Shown here in pieces: positions 26,997 through 35,840 of a stretch of 64,000 nucleotides of DNA. The notes beneath the pieces were generated by a model. The model had not been told where the DNA came from. It saw only the letters and a program-made list of their open reading frames with translations, and did not search any database. Made by a program: the position numbers and the translations under genes. Positions within the stretch are counted from its first letter, which is position 1. Each line of letters starts with the position of its first letter. Source of the DNA: Sphingomonadales bacterium (GTDB taxonomy: Bacteria > Pseudomonadota > Alphaproteobacteria > Sphingomonadales > Sphingomonadaceae); the NCBI GenBank assembly GCA_025352685.1, contig JANXSN010000106.1, positions 1 through 64,000 on the forward strand, in the 5' to 3' direction.

Positions 26997-27446
26997 ATGG
27001 AGGCCGTCATGCTAGCCAAACGCTTGATCGACGGCCTCTACGTAGAGGCAATGGTTCTCGCCGATGAGGTGCGCGCTTATTTTGACGATGTTGGCCGCGA
27101 AGCGCGCGACCAGCTCGCGCCGATGGACAGAGTGGTTTTCAGTTGCGAATCGCTTAAGGTGACGACGCGCCTCATGCACGTCGTTGCATGGCTCTTAACC
27201 CAGCGGGCGGTTGAAGTCGGCGAGCTTTCAGCCGATGGCGCCCGTGACGCCTCGCGCCGTCTTGGTGATCCGGTCGAAACCGATACAACGGCGCTCGTTC
27301 GCCTCCCTGAAGCCGCTCAGCATTTCGTGGAAGCGAGCATAGATCTTCACCGCCGAGTTTCGCGTGTAGAAGCCGGATTTGACGATAGCCTGCCCCTTCC
27401 AAGCCCTGCACGGCAGTTGATCAGTCGCCTGCAGCAAGCGTTCTGA
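26997..27446 (+). CDS. rcdA: DUF1465 protein, RcdA-like adaptor for regulated proteolysis
   Basis: A 149-residue all-helical protein of the DUF1465 family, whose characterised member is Caulobacter RcdA, a cargo adaptor that works with CpdR and PopA to deliver CtrA and other substrates to ClpXP. Conserved features seen are the N-terminal helix LAKRLIDGLYVEAMVLADEV, RVVFSCESLKVTTRLMHVVA (about 42-61) and LPEAAQHFVEASIDLHRRVS (about 101-120). The C-terminal tail (about 125-149) is polar, as in RcdA. ATG at 26997; a second in-frame ATG lies at 27009. clpP and clpX are 19 kb downstream and divL at 58.6 kb. It heads an operon with cvpA. Confidence 0.82.
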   Translation: MEAVMLAKRLIDGLYVEAMVLADEVRAYFDDVGREARDQLAPMDRVVFSCESLKVTTRLMHVVAWLLTQRAVEVGELSADGARDASRRLGDPVETDTTALVRLPEAAQHFVEASIDLHRRVSRVEAGFDDSLPLPSPARQLISRLQQAF

Positions 27447-27455
27447 GCGAAACTT

Positions 27456-27965
27456 ATGGTATCGGCACTAACCGCGCTCGACATGATGGTGCTGTTATCA
27501 ATTGGCATCGGCGCCACGTTCGGCGCGATGCGTGGTTTTGTGAGCGAGATCTTCTCGCTCACCGCCTGGATTGTCGGAATCGCGGCGGTGAAGCTGTTTT
27601 ACGCCCCCGTCGACACTATATTAGAAAAGCCGACTGGCAGCTCTGGAGGAGCTTCGGTCCTCGCCGTCGCGCTCTGTTTTGGCGGCGCTTTTATTGCGAC
27701 GCGGGTGGTCGGCAGCCATGTGGGCAACGCGGCACGTGCCGCACTGCTTGGACCGGTCGATCGCGTGATGGGGCTGGGTTTTGGCCTGCTCAAGGGATTA
27801 CTGGCAGCAACTTTGGCGTTTCTCTTGATGACGTTGATCTTCGACTTCTTGAACGGCGAAAAAGCGATGCGCCCCCAGTGGATGACTCAATCAAAGACTT
27901 ACCCCTTACTTCGAGCGAGCAGCGCTGCTCTCGTCGGTGCAGTCGAGGCGGGACGCAATCAGTGA
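27456..27965 (+). CDS. cvpA: CvpA-family inner-membrane protein
   Basis: A 169-residue four-helix membrane protein of the CvpA family (named for colicin V production; roles in envelope stress resistance). Helices are at about 8-25, 30-47, 63-85 and 103-127. The family motif GFVSEIFSLTAWIVGIAAV is at about 27-45. In Caulobacter and E. coli relatives cvpA is next to purF; here it is instead in an operon with rcdA (9 bases upstream) and the NifU-like gene (4-base overlap downstream). Confidence 0.88.
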   Translation: MVSALTALDMMVLLSIGIGATFGAMRGFVSEIFSLTAWIVGIAAVKLFYAPVDTILEKPTGSSGGASVLAVALCFGGAFIATRVVGSHVGNAARAALLGPVDRVMGLGFGLLKGLLAATLAFLLMTLIFDFLNGEKAMRPQWMTQSKTYPLLRASSAALVGAVEAGRNQ

Positions 27966-28387
27966 GCGAACCGTTGTATTCGATTGATATCCTTCGCCTA
28001 GCCACTTGTGCGGCGACCTTTCCCCGCCTTGATCGTCCAGCTGTCACTGTTGACCGTCGTTCGTCGACCTGTGGCGGACGAATCACAGTCGATATGCGCC
28101 TCGATACCCAAGGGCGAGTTGCGGCATATGGTCATGAAGTCCGGGCCTGCGCACTAGGCCAGGCGGCTGCAACGCTTTTGGCCCGCCACATTCTCGGACT
28201 CGGCAGCAACGAGCTCAGTTCGGCAAGCGACGATCTCGCTCGCTGGCTCGCACGGGCGGATGCCGCACAACCCGAATGGCCGGGTATCGAACTGCTTGAG
28301 CGGGCGCGGGCTTATCCCGCGCGACACGGTGCAGTGCGACTCGCCTTCGAAGCGGCTGCCGAGGCAGCAGCACGAGCAGCTGCATGA
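27962..28387 (+). CDS. NifU/IscU-like iron-sulfur scaffold-type protein
   Basis: A 141-residue protein starting at a GTG (27962) inside the cvpA stop. It contains CGGRITVDMRLDTQGRVAAY (about 37-56), then GHEVRACALGQAAATLLARH (about 57-76), the pattern of NifU_N-domain proteins: a first Cys before the strand and a second in RACALGQA. The third IscU ligand Cys is not evident; the C-terminal half is Ala/Arg-rich helix. This variant is common in sphingomonads, always as a single domain. Whether it assembles Fe-S clusters is uncertain. Coupled to cvpA and to the antiporter gene (4-base overlaps each). Confidence 0.78.
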   Translation: MSEPLYSIDILRLATCAATFPRLDRPAVTVDRRSSTCGGRITVDMRLDTQGRVAAYGHEVRACALGQAAATLLARHILGLGSNELSSASDDLARWLARADAAQPEWPGIELLERARAYPARHGAVRLAFEAAAEAAARAAA

Positions 28388-30156
28388 CGGCGTCCCTGCT
28401 GCGCGAGGGCGTGCTCCTGTTTGGCACTGGACTCGTCTTCGTGATGCTGTTCCGAAAGTTGGGATTGGGGGCGGTACTGGGATTCCTCGTTGCCGGGGCG
28501 TTGATCGGGCCGCAAGGGCTGGGCCTCGTTGGCGGCGTCGAATCGAAGCTCGGCGTGGCTGAACTTGGCATTGCTTTGCTGTTATTCCTCGTCGGGCTTG
28601 AACTCAATCCATCGCGATTGTGGCGGCTCAAGGCGGACATATTAGGCCTCGGCCTTGCTCAGGTCGCGCTCTGCGGCATTGTCCTCAGCGCGATCGTTTG
28701 GCTCGCCGTTGGCTTTTCTCCCTATGCTGCACTCGCGCTTGGCCTACCTTTGGCGCTAAGTTCGACAGCACAAGTACTGCCGATGCTGCAGTCGGCCGGT
28801 CGTCTGCACACCCCACTCGGCGAGCGGGCGTTTTCGGTGCTGTTGTTCCAGGATCTCTCCATCGTTCCATTGATCGCGATCGTCACGGCGATGAGTCGGA
28901 ATCCTGCAGATGTTAGCGGGCCTCCGGGTTGGCTAATGTTCTTGTACACGCTTGGGGCCGTCGTCGGACTGGGGCTGGCAGGGCGTTTCATCCTGCGTCC
29001 GCTATTCCGGCTCATCGGCAACCTCGGCGAGCGCGAGATGTTCGTCTTCGCCGGGCTGTTTGCCGTTATTGCAAGTTCCGCGGTGATGGAGGCGCTCCAT
29101 CTCTCTACTGCACTCGGAGCATTTGTTGCTGGCGTGATGCTCGCCGATTCGCCCTACCGCCATGAACTCGAAGCTGATGTCGAGCCATTCCGCTCGATTC
29201 TGCTTGGACTTTTTTTTCTGTCGGTCGGGATGATGCTCGACCTGACAGCGATTGCCGCGCGGCCTCTCTTTGTCGTCGGAATGGCGCTGGCATTGATCGT
29301 CACCAAGAGCGTGATCATCACCGGACTGGCGATGGCGTTCCGGATGGCGTGGCGTCCCGCTCTGGCCCTTGGGCTTCTGCTGAGCCAAGGTGGTGAGTTC
29401 GGCTTCGTCCTGTTTACGCAGGCCCAACGCGCGCTCTTGATCGCTCCCGAAGCAGCGAGCTTGTTTGGCGCGATCATTACGCTGTCGATGGCAACGACGC
29501 CATTCCTCATGATGGCGACGCGTCGCTTGCGCGCCGCACCGGTGGTGCCTCAAGAACGTGACGGGCCGGTAGCCGACGGGTCGACAGCGTTGATTGTCGG
29601 CTATGGCCGATTCGGGCAGACTGTCGGCCAGATGCTGGTCGACCAAGGTATCGCCGTCACGCTAATCGACACCGACATCGAAATGATCGACATCGCCGGG
29701 CAGTTTGGCGCGAAGGTTTATTTCGGTGATGGGACGAGGCTGGACTTGTTGCGTCAAGCTGGAGGGGCGCAGGCCGAGCTAATCCTGTTCTGCATGGACG
29801 GTGACCAGGTTGGGCCTGAACTTGTCGAGGCAGTGCACGACGCTTTTCCAAAGGCCGGCATCTTCGTGCGCGCTTATGACCGGCGCGCGCTTCTCAAGCT
29901 GAGGGATGCGCCGGTTGCGGGCGTCGTGCGGGAGGTACTCGATTCGGCGGTACGCATGGCGCGCCAGGCCATGGCAGAGGTCGGCATCGCAGGGGAGGAA
30001 ATCGACCGCACCGAAGAAATCTACCGCAAACGCGATCGCGAACGCCTCAAGATCCAACTGGAAGCCGGAGATTTGCGCACCGCGCGAGCCAGAGTGATTG
30101 CGCAGACGGGAGATTGGTCATCGATGCCAGGGATACAAAATGAGCAACCGTCGTGA
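28384..30156 (+). CDS. CPA2-family monovalent cation:proton antiporter with TrkA-N domain (Kef-type)
   Basis: A 590-residue transporter. Residues about 1-380 form the Na+/H+ exchanger-type membrane domain of 12-13 helices (FRKLGLGAVLGFLVAGALIG; LFQDLSIVPLIAIVTAM with the conserved QDL). Residues about 397-520 are a TrkA-N Rossmann domain starting TALIVGYGRFGQTVGQMLVD. A charged C-tail follows. This is the KefB/KefC plan, glutathione-gated K+/H+ exchange that acidifies the cytoplasm during electrophile stress in E. coli; gating here is not proven. It overlaps the genes on either side by 4 bases. Confidence 0.92.
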   Translation: MTASLLREGVLLFGTGLVFVMLFRKLGLGAVLGFLVAGALIGPQGLGLVGGVESKLGVAELGIALLLFLVGLELNPSRLWRLKADILGLGLAQVALCGIVLSAIVWLAVGFSPYAALALGLPLALSSTAQVLPMLQSAGRLHTPLGERAFSVLLFQDLSIVPLIAIVTAMSRNPADVSGPPGWLMFLYTLGAVVGLGLAGRFILRPLFRLIGNLGEREMFVFAGLFAVIASSAVMEALHLSTALGAFVAGVMLADSPYRHELEADVEPFRSILLGLFFLSVGMMLDLTAIAARPLFVVGMALALIVTKSVIITGLAMAFRMAWRPALALGLLLSQGGEFGFVLFTQAQRALLIAPEAASLFGAIITLSMATTPFLMMATRRLRAAPVVPQERDGPVADGSTALIVGYGRFGQTVGQMLVDQGIAVTLIDTDIEMIDIAGQFGAKVYFGDGTRLDLLRQAGGAQAELILFCMDGDQVGPELVEAVHDAFPKAGIFVRAYDRRALLKLRDAPVAGVVREVLDSAVRMARQAMAEVGIAGEEIDRTEEIYRKRDRERLKIQLEAGDLRTARARVIAQTGDWSSMPGIQNEQPS

Positions 30157-30509
30157 AGTGTGAAACCCTGATCCGGGTCGCCGCTTATTCCGCTGCGACG
30201 GCCATCGGTGCTGGTGCTTTCGGTGCCCATATCGCCCGAGGTCAGGCCGTCGACTGGTTGCACACCGGCGCAATTTATCAGCTGATCCATGCCGTTGCGG
30301 TCGTCGTGGTTGCGCCGCGAAACAGAATATCCGCAGCACTCATGCTGGCTGGCGCGACGGTATTTGCATTCAGCCTTTATGTGCTGGCTCTGGGAGCGCC
30401 GCGATGGTTTGGCGCCATTACGCCGCTCGGTGGTGTCGCCATGATTGGCGGCTGGCTATGGCTGGCGCTTGGCAGCCGCTCTGCATCGGTCGGAACAATA
30501 GACGACTGA
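30153..30509 (+). CDS. DUF423 (YgdD-like) membrane protein
   Basis: A 118-residue protein with four membrane helices (about 8-28, 42-56, 60-80, 88-108) and the DUF423 motifs GAGAFGAH (about 20-27) and YQLIHAVAV (about 45-53). It starts at a GTG overlapping the antiporter stop. Function unknown. It is the last gene of the rcdA-cvpA-NifU-like-Kef operon, and its 3' end overlaps the convergent DUF2256 gene by 54 bases. Confidence 0.85.
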   Translation: MKCETLIRVAAYSAATAIGAGAFGAHIARGQAVDWLHTGAIYQLIHAVAVVVVAPRNRISAALMLAGATVFAFSLYVLALGAPRWFGAITPLGGVAMIGGWLWLALGSRSASVGTIDD

Positions 30510-30608
30510 GTCCCAGTCACGCGCCCATTTCTTGCGCCACGTAAACGGGCGGTTACAGGTCGGGCATATCTTCGCCGGCAAATTGCGCTTGGCGATGCCA
30601 TTGGGCAT
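30456..30608 (-). CDS. DUF2256 zinc-ribbon-like small protein
   Basis: A 50-residue protein: [20 protein letters not shown], then [20 protein letters not shown] and [10 protein letters not shown]. It has the complete DUF2256 pattern CPxCxRPFxWRKKW(x)nYCSxRCR, with four cysteines (about 15, 18, 38, 42) suited to one zinc. DUF2256 genes are often found with photolyase/cryptochrome genes; the photolyase here is 15 kb away. The start ATG overlaps the aroB stop as TGATG, implying translational coupling. The 3' end lies inside the convergent DUF423 gene. Confidence 0.85.
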   Translation of the reverse strand: MPNGIAKRNLPAKICPTCNRPFTWRKKWARDWDSVVYCSDRCRAAAKRQP

Positions 30609-31705
30609 CAGCTGGCGTCCGAATCGAGAAACGCGGCAACGTCGGCTAAATCGATTCCGCGCGCGAGAAACGTAGCCCCGATGCCGTGCGCCAGGAGGAG
30701 CGGCACATCGCCGCCCTCGCGCTTCTTGTCATGCGCCATGTGCGCAACAAGCGCGGCGCCACTCGCGTTTGTCGCCGGACGTGCCCCGGTCGGCAGACCA
30801 ACATCGGCAAGATGGGCTGTAACCCGATCACTCTCTGCCCACCCACACAGGCCCCGCGTGGCCGAAAAGCGGAAGGCCAGCGCAATACCCGCAGCAACGC
30901 CTTCACCGTGAAGCAGCCGTTCGGAGAAGCCAGTTTGCGCCTCCAGCGCATGACCGAAAGTGTGGCCAAGATTGAGCAAAGCCCGCGTCCCGGTCATCTC
31001 AAGTTCGTCGGCGGCAACAATCCGCGCCTTGGCCGCAACACTGGTTACAATGGCATGTAGCCGTGTCGCCATGTCGCCATCGAGCAATGCCCTGCCATGC
31101 GCTTCGCACCATTCAAAGAAAGCGGGATCGTCGATCAGGCCGTATTTAACCACTTCAGCATACCCGGCCCGCACTTCGCGCAGCGGTAACGTGTCGAGCA
31201 CTTCAGGGTCGATCAAGACAAGGTCGGGTTGGTGGAACGCGCCGATCAAATTCTTGCCTGCCGCTGTGTTGATTGCGGTCTTACCCCCGACTGACGAATC
31301 GACTTGTGCCAGCAAGGTGGTTGGAATCTGCACGAAGTGACAGCCGCGCTTGACAATTGCCGCGGCAAAACCGGTCAGATCGCCGATGACACCGCCTCCC
31401 AACGCAATGATAGTCTCGCCGCGCTCGACTTCGAGCTGTAACAACTTGTTTGTTAATGCCTCCAGTTGTGCCCAGCTCTTGCTTGCTTCGCCTGAAGGAA
31501 TACTGATCGTCTCGACGCGAATTTTCGATGCCCCGAGGACCTGCGCGAGACGCCTGCCATGGGGGTCGATGACCTTTTCGTCAGCGACAACAATCATGCG
31601 CCCGTTTTTAGCACGCACTGCAAGCCAATCGGTCGCCCGCCGCAGCACACCGGCTTCGACGACCACGTCGTAAGCATTCCCCGTCTCGACGCGCAGAATT
31701 GTCAT
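30608..31705 (-). CDS. aroB: 3-dehydroquinate synthase
   Basis: Second step of the shikimate pathway, an NAD- and metal-dependent enzyme converting DAHP to 3-dehydroquinate. The 365-residue protein has [20 protein letters not shown] (about 94-113, NAD site), [20 protein letters not shown] (about 126-145) and the metal-binding His pair in [13 protein letters not shown] (about 242-254). Length normal. Overlaps aroK by 4 bases upstream and DUF2256 downstream. Confidence 0.96.
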   Translation of the reverse strand: MTILRVETGNAYDVVVEAGVLRRATDWLAVRAKNGRMIVVADEKVIDPHGRRLAQVLGASKIRVETISIPSGEASKSWAQLEALTNKLLQLEVERGETIIALGGGVIGDLTGFAAAIVKRGCHFVQIPTTLLAQVDSSVGGKTAINTAAGKNLIGAFHQPDLVLIDPEVLDTLPLREVRAGYAEVVKYGLIDDPAFFEWCEAHGRALLDGDMATRLHAIVTSVAAKARIVAADELEMTGTRALLNLGHTFGHALEAQTGFSERLLHGEGVAAGIALAFRFSATRGLCGWAESDRVTAHLADVGLPTGARPATNASGAALVAHMAHDKKREGGDVPLLLAHGIGATFLARGIDLADVAAFLDSDAS

Positions 31706-32229
31706 CCCGCGAGCTGACTTATGATCGCATCAACGGTTGCCTCATGGGGGCTTGGATGAGAGATAACATGCACTGGCGCCAGCGCATAGACGGGGTTTCG
31801 AAGCTTTGCGAGATCCGACAACACTGAACGCGCATCGCGCCCCGCGAGCAAAGGGCGATCATTGCGGCGTCCGACCCGTTCGGCGAGCGTATCGATATCA
31901 GAGTCTATCCAGATCGCAGTGGCCGTCTCAAGGATGAGGGCTCGTGTCTGCGCGTTCATGAAAGCGCCGCCGCCCGTGGCGATCACGCGCGGTCGGCCGT
32001 CGAGCAGGCGGGCGATGACCCGCCTTTCGCCGTCGCGAAAATGAGATTCGCCGAAGCGTTCAAAAATGTCGCTGACGCTCATGCCACTGGCGATGACAAT
32101 CTCGTCATCGGCATCGACAAACGGAAGGTCGAGGCGTCTTGCCAATCGACGCCCGATTGTCGTTTTGCCCACACCCATCAGACCCACGAGCACGATCGGG
32201 CGCTGGAAGGGGGCGGGGGGCTGGTCCAT
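31702..32229 (-). CDS. aroK: Shikimate kinase
   Basis: Phosphorylates shikimate at the 3-OH using ATP. The 175-residue protein carries Walker A GLMGVGKTTIGRR (about 16-28), the substrate Asp in FVDADDEIVIASGMS, and the GGGAF shikimate-binding motif (about 83-87). First gene of the aroK-aroB-DUF2256 operon; divergent from the 46-residue membrane protein gene. Confidence 0.95.
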   Translation of the reverse strand: MDQPPAPFQRPIVLVGLMGVGKTTIGRRLARRLDLPFVDADDEIVIASGMSVSDIFERFGESHFRDGERRVIARLLDGRPRVIATGGGAFMNAQTRALILETATAIWIDSDIDTLAERVGRRNDRPLLAGRDARSVLSDLAKLRNPVYALAPVHVISHPSPHEATVDAIISQLAG

Positions 32230-32308
32230 GATGGTGGGGCTATACAGAGACGGGTCGCCTCGGGCAAAGAGCCTCCAGTCAAATGCGGTTTAGGGAAGTT
32301 TCGTGTCG

Positions 32309-32449
32309 ATGCCCCGTTCGTTTGTCCTCAAAATCCTCATCGGCGTCATCGTGGTTGTCGTTGCGTTGGTAGCGCTATCGCGCGTCGATTCCAGCAAAAC
32401 GACCAGGCATGTGGAAAAAGCGGTACCCGAAAATGCGTTGGCGAAATAG
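32309..32449 (+). CDS. 46-residue single-helix membrane protein
   Basis: Small protein MPRSFVLKILIGVIVVVVAL, then VALSRVDSSKTTRHVEKAVP and ENALAK. One hydrophobic helix (about 6-23) is followed by a polar tail with a few charges. A GTG six bases upstream is an alternative start. The 3' end overlaps the next gene (32409) by 41 bases in another frame, which supports translation of both as a coupled pair. Function unknown; a membrane tether or partner for the downstream exported protein is possible. Confidence 0.65.
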   Translation: MPRSFVLKILIGVIVVVVALVALSRVDSSKTTRHVEKAVPENALAK

Positions 32450-34214
32450 TCTTCCGCCAGTTTTGCTGATCGCGGCCAGCGCGGTCGCGCTGTGGCCCGC
32501 CCTCGCACAGCGATCACCCGAATCAATCTTGCCGCCGGGCTTTGGCCAGGAGCCTGCGACGAATTCAACTGCGCAGCCCGATCGGCCAGCGCACGCCTCG
32601 CCCGACCTCGTTCCCGACGTGAAGCTTGCTCTGCCGGAGACGGGAAACCAGTCGGACCTCATCGGCGACCTTGTCGAAGACACGTCAAACGACAGTGCGG
32701 TCGCTTTGGTGGCCCCGCTTGATCTCCCCAAAGAGCTTCAACGTTCGCTCAATGATGTCGGCTTGATGACCCCAACCGAGGGTGGGCTGCCGGCGACAGC
32801 GTTCGGAAGGACCGACGGTCGCTTCCTCAACACGCTCCTGAGCCACACGGAAGCGCCGCTGGCGTCGCGGTGGGCCTCCATCTTGCTTCGGCGCACGTTG
32901 CTGTCGCAAAGCGATATTCCCTCAGGAGTGAGCGGGGCCGACTGGGTAGCCGAACGCGCGTGGCTTCTTGTCCGGATGGGCGAGGCCGACATGGCACGGG
33001 CCCTGGTTGCGCGTGTCGATGCCGTTAATTATAGCCCGCGCCTGTACGAAGTCGCGATGCAGGCGGCACTCGCTACCGGCGATCCTGCATCGTTGTGTTC
33101 AATCGCCACGCCTGCTGCCAGTGTCAGCGATGAGCCTTCATGGCCGTTGGCTCAAGCAATGTGCGCGGCACTATCGGGAGAGTCGGGAACCGCGAGCGCG
33201 TTGGTGGACCGTGTCCGCGACGACCGAGCCGCGTCGGGCATCGACGTACTTCTTGCCGAAAAGGTAGTCGGTGCAGCAACGAATAGCCGGCGCGCGGTGA
33301 CCATCCAATGGGATGGTGTCGAGCGGCTGGATGCCTGGCGGTACGGCCTAGCGGTTGCTACCGGCGTGGCAATACCGACTCGGCTGTTCTCGACCGTCGG
33401 TCCGCAAGTGCAGGCCTGGCACGCGCGGGCGCCACTTATCGCGCCGGCCGCACGGGCCGGATCGGTCGAGCTGGCCACCGCCATGGGCGTGTTCTCGAGC
33501 GCAGCCCTCGTCGATTTTTATGGGGATCTCTGGACGGCGACCGACCCAGCTGAACGCAGCGGCAGTGTCGGCGAACTGCTTCGAACTGCCTATTCTGGGG
33601 AGGACGACGGCGCCAAGCTGGCAGCGATGAAGTCGTTGTGGAACGTTGATGGACCGGCAATGGTCTATGCTCGGCAGGTGATGACTGCGCGCGCGGCGGC
33701 CATGCTCCCGGTTGCATCGACCAATGACAGCGACGCGATTATCGCTTCGATGCTCTCGGTAGGTCTGGATATCCAGGCGGTCCGGTGGTCAAGCCAAGTG
33801 CCGGTCGGGTCGATAGGCTGGGCGCAGCTGGCGGTAGCCAGCCCGCGCGCCATCGCCGGCGTCGACGCTTCTGCCGTGCGTTCGGTGCCTGGTGGCGAGA
33901 ACGACCGGCGGAACAAGTTTCTTTTGGCAGGCCTTGCAGGATTGGGACGTCTCCCGGTCGAGAGCGTCAGCAAGCTCGCCGAAAGCTATGCGGTACCGCT
34001 GGGTCGTGTGACGAGTTGGACCCGCGCAATCGACCACGCCGCGGCGTCGGGGCAATCCGGAACGGTCATTGTCCTTGCTGCCGCCGGTCTGCAGACGCGA
34101 GAATGGCGCTACGTCCCGCCCGAGCATCTTTTTCACATTGTCGCGGCATTGCGCCGGGTGGGGTTCGAACCCGAAGCCCGCATGATTGCCGCCGAGGCGC
34201 TGGCAAGGACTTGA
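32409..34214 (+). CDS. Large exported protein of unknown function
   Basis: A 601-residue protein with an N-terminal export signal (SLPPVLLIAASAVALWPALAQ, cleavage likely after ALAQ about residue 34). The mature part is Ala-rich and helical throughout, without a recognisable catalytic motif, and includes segments such as LLRTAYSGEDDGAKLAAMKS that look like helical repeats. The start may be 32409 or an in-frame ATG at 32433; neither has a strong ribosome-binding site. It overlaps the 46-residue gene upstream, and its TGA overlaps the TTG start of the Xer recombinase. I do not recognise a family; location is probably periplasm. Confidence 0.75.
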   Translation: MWKKRYPKMRWRNSLPPVLLIAASAVALWPALAQRSPESILPPGFGQEPATNSTAQPDRPAHASPDLVPDVKLALPETGNQSDLIGDLVEDTSNDSAVALVAPLDLPKELQRSLNDVGLMTPTEGGLPATAFGRTDGRFLNTLLSHTEAPLASRWASILLRRTLLSQSDIPSGVSGADWVAERAWLLVRMGEADMARALVARVDAVNYSPRLYEVAMQAALATGDPASLCSIATPAASVSDEPSWPLAQAMCAALSGESGTASALVDRVRDDRAASGIDVLLAEKVVGAATNSRRAVTIQWDGVERLDAWRYGLAVATGVAIPTRLFSTVGPQVQAWHARAPLIAPAARAGSVELATAMGVFSSAALVDFYGDLWTATDPAERSGSVGELLRTAYSGEDDGAKLAAMKSLWNVDGPAMVYARQVMTARAAAMLPVASTNDSDAIIASMLSVGLDIQAVRWSSQVPVGSIGWAQLAVASPRAIAGVDASAVRSVPGGENDRRNKFLLAGLAGLGRLPVESVSKLAESYAVPLGRVTSWTRAIDHAAASGQSGTVIVLAAAGLQTREWRYVPPEHLFHIVAALRRVGFEPEARMIAAEALART

Positions 34215-35158
34215 GGGCGCCCGACGATGGCACCGCAATAGCTGCTTTTCTGGCAGCGCTCGCTGCCGAAGCCGGTGCCGCGCGCAACACGTTGCTCGCG
34301 TACAGGTCCGATCTCGAGCTGGCGTCCGATGTGCTTGAGGGGCGACTTGCGACTGCCGACGCCTTGGCGCTGAACCGATTGGCCAACGATTGGGCCGCGT
34401 TGTCGCGCGCAACAGTTGCGCGCAAATCTGCGGCATTGCGCAGGTTTTACGCGTTCCTCGCCGATGACGGCTTGCGGGCAGACGACCCCTCAGCGGCATT
34501 ACCCCGACCGGGCGGCACCCAACGGCGCCTCCCGCGCATTCTCGACCATGACGCAATCAGACTGCTGTTCGACGCGCTCGCACGACGTATCACGGCAAGC
34601 GACGGCGCGCCGGCCGATGTCCGTCTGCTGGCGCTCATGGAACTCCTCTACGGGTCTGGCTTGCGCGCCACCGAACTGGTGTCGCTCGACGTCCGCGCTG
34701 TCCGGCCCGACACGCCTTACACAATCCTTAAAGGCAAGGGAGGGCGCGAGCGCCTCGTTCCGGTCTCCCAACCTGCGCAGGCTGCTGTGATCGCGTGGCG
34801 CGCCCTGCGTGGAGATGCGCCGGGCTATCTCTTCCCCTCAGGTACCAAACATCTTTCGAGAGTGCGGCTGTTCCAGCTCGTCAAAGGGTTAGCGGCGGAC
34901 GCTGGCGTGCCGCCCGACCGCGTTAGCCCGCACGTCCTGCGTCATGCCTTCGCGACGCATTTGTTGGAGGGCGGGGCTGATCTTCGCGCGCTTCAGACGA
35001 TGTTGGGACACGCTGATATTGCCACTACGGAGATTTACACCCGCGTCGAGACCGCTCGACTTGTTGAGCTTGTGATGACGCGCCATCCTCTGTCGGACAA
35101 GCCCACCAAAGTCCCTCCGGGGCAACCCCGGTGTCGACGATCGAGCACTGAAAAATGA
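34211..35158 (+). CDS. Tyrosine recombinase of the XerC/XerD type
   Basis: A 315-residue site-specific recombinase. The N-terminal SAM-like DNA-binding domain (about 10-95, AEAGAARNTLLAYRSDLEL) is followed by the catalytic domain with Arg in LLYGSGLRATELVSL, Lys in ILKGKGGRERLVPV, HxxR in SPHVLRHAFATHLLEGG, His in MLGHADIATTEIYT and the nucleophile Tyr in the same segment. All catalytic residues are present. The start is a TTG at 34211 (LRAPDDGT), inside the stop codon of the upstream gene; no ATG is in frame nearby. XerC versus XerD cannot be decided without alignment. Length and completeness fit the chromosome dimer resolution enzymes rather than a phage integrase. Confidence 0.88.
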   Translation: MRAPDDGTAIAAFLAALAAEAGAARNTLLAYRSDLELASDVLEGRLATADALALNRLANDWAALSRATVARKSAALRRFYAFLADDGLRADDPSAALPRPGGTQRRLPRILDHDAIRLLFDALARRITASDGAPADVRLLALMELLYGSGLRATELVSLDVRAVRPDTPYTILKGKGGRERLVPVSQPAQAAVIAWRALRGDAPGYLFPSGTKHLSRVRLFQLVKGLAADAGVPPDRVSPHVLRHAFATHLLEGGADLRALQTMLGHADIATTEIYTRVETARLVELVMTRHPLSDKPTKVPPGQPRCRRSSTEK

Positions 35159-35760
35159 GCGCGATTGCCGCGCGAAGCACGCTGGTCATCGTTCCCGCAT
35201 TTGATCGCCTTCAATCCCAACCGCTGCGTCAGGGCCGTGCCATAACATTTTCGATGTTGGACACCCCACAGAGCTCAGCCCCACAGAGCCAGCCCCACAG
35301 AGCTCAGCCACATCGCGACGTGGTCGAGGAATTTGGGCAACCTACAACAGGGCGGCGGAGCGGGGGCGTTCACGGCGGTGAATAACCCATTGCGATAGCG
35401 TCGGGACGTTCAAATGCACGAGGCGACTGACTGTGACGTGGGTCAAGCGACCGGCATGCACGCGATCGCTCAGGCAGCCTATGATCCGATGGCAAAGCTC
35501 TAAACTTCTTCTGCGTTTGCGGCGCAGAATACGCTCTCTGCGCGGAGGGGACCTGGACCCTTCAGATAGGCGCGCGGGATCGGTTCGGCTCCTGTGAGCC
35601 GCAAAAGTCGTGACGATCAAAACGCGCCGTGTGCGTGTCGTCGCTGCCGGCCCCCGCGATACGACGCCAAATGCCGAAAGCCGTTTTGGCTCGCACAGGC
35701 CTGCAGCATACCATGGATGCTTGCCAAGCATCCGGTCCAACCTGGTATACCTTTGAAGAA
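35159..35760. other. Intergenic stretch between the Xer recombinase and the pilin terminator
   Basis: About 600 bases without a convincing gene. It contains a short tandem repeat (35264-35307). A minus-strand frame (35342-35788) covers much of it but is Arg/Ser-rich, runs through the terminator hairpin and looks like chance. Nothing else recognised. Confidence 0.4.
35264..35307 (+). repeat. Three tandem 14-15-base repeats
   Basis: Three consecutive copies of CCCCACAGAGCTCAG: 35264-35278 and 35293-35307 are identical, and the middle copy 35279-35292 differs (CCCCACAGAGCCAG). Non-coding; probably a replication-slippage repeat. Confidence 0.75.
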
Positions 35761-35796
35761 AAAACGGGTGGGAAGTTTTGCTTCCCACCCGTTTTT
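35761..35796 (-). terminator. Strong bidirectional intrinsic terminator
   Basis: CGGGTGGGAAG and CTTCCCACCCG form an 11-bp perfect stem with loop TTTTG; AAAA precedes it and TTTTT follows, so it can end transcription in both directions. It lies 45 bases past the stop of the minus-strand Flp pilin gene and most likely terminates that transcript. Confidence 0.9.
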
Positions 35797-35840
35797 GTAA
35801 TTTGATTTGTCGCCCGACCTAATCGGCGGGCTAAACTAAA

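Noticed and set aside
34211..35158. Xer-type recombinase as an integrase of a mobile element
   Set aside because: It sits in a conserved core context after an exported-protein gene, with no attachment site, excisionase or cargo; length and motifs fit housekeeping XerC/XerD.
35342..35788. 148-residue minus-strand open frame
   Set aside because: It starts inside the strong terminator hairpin and has a random-looking composition.
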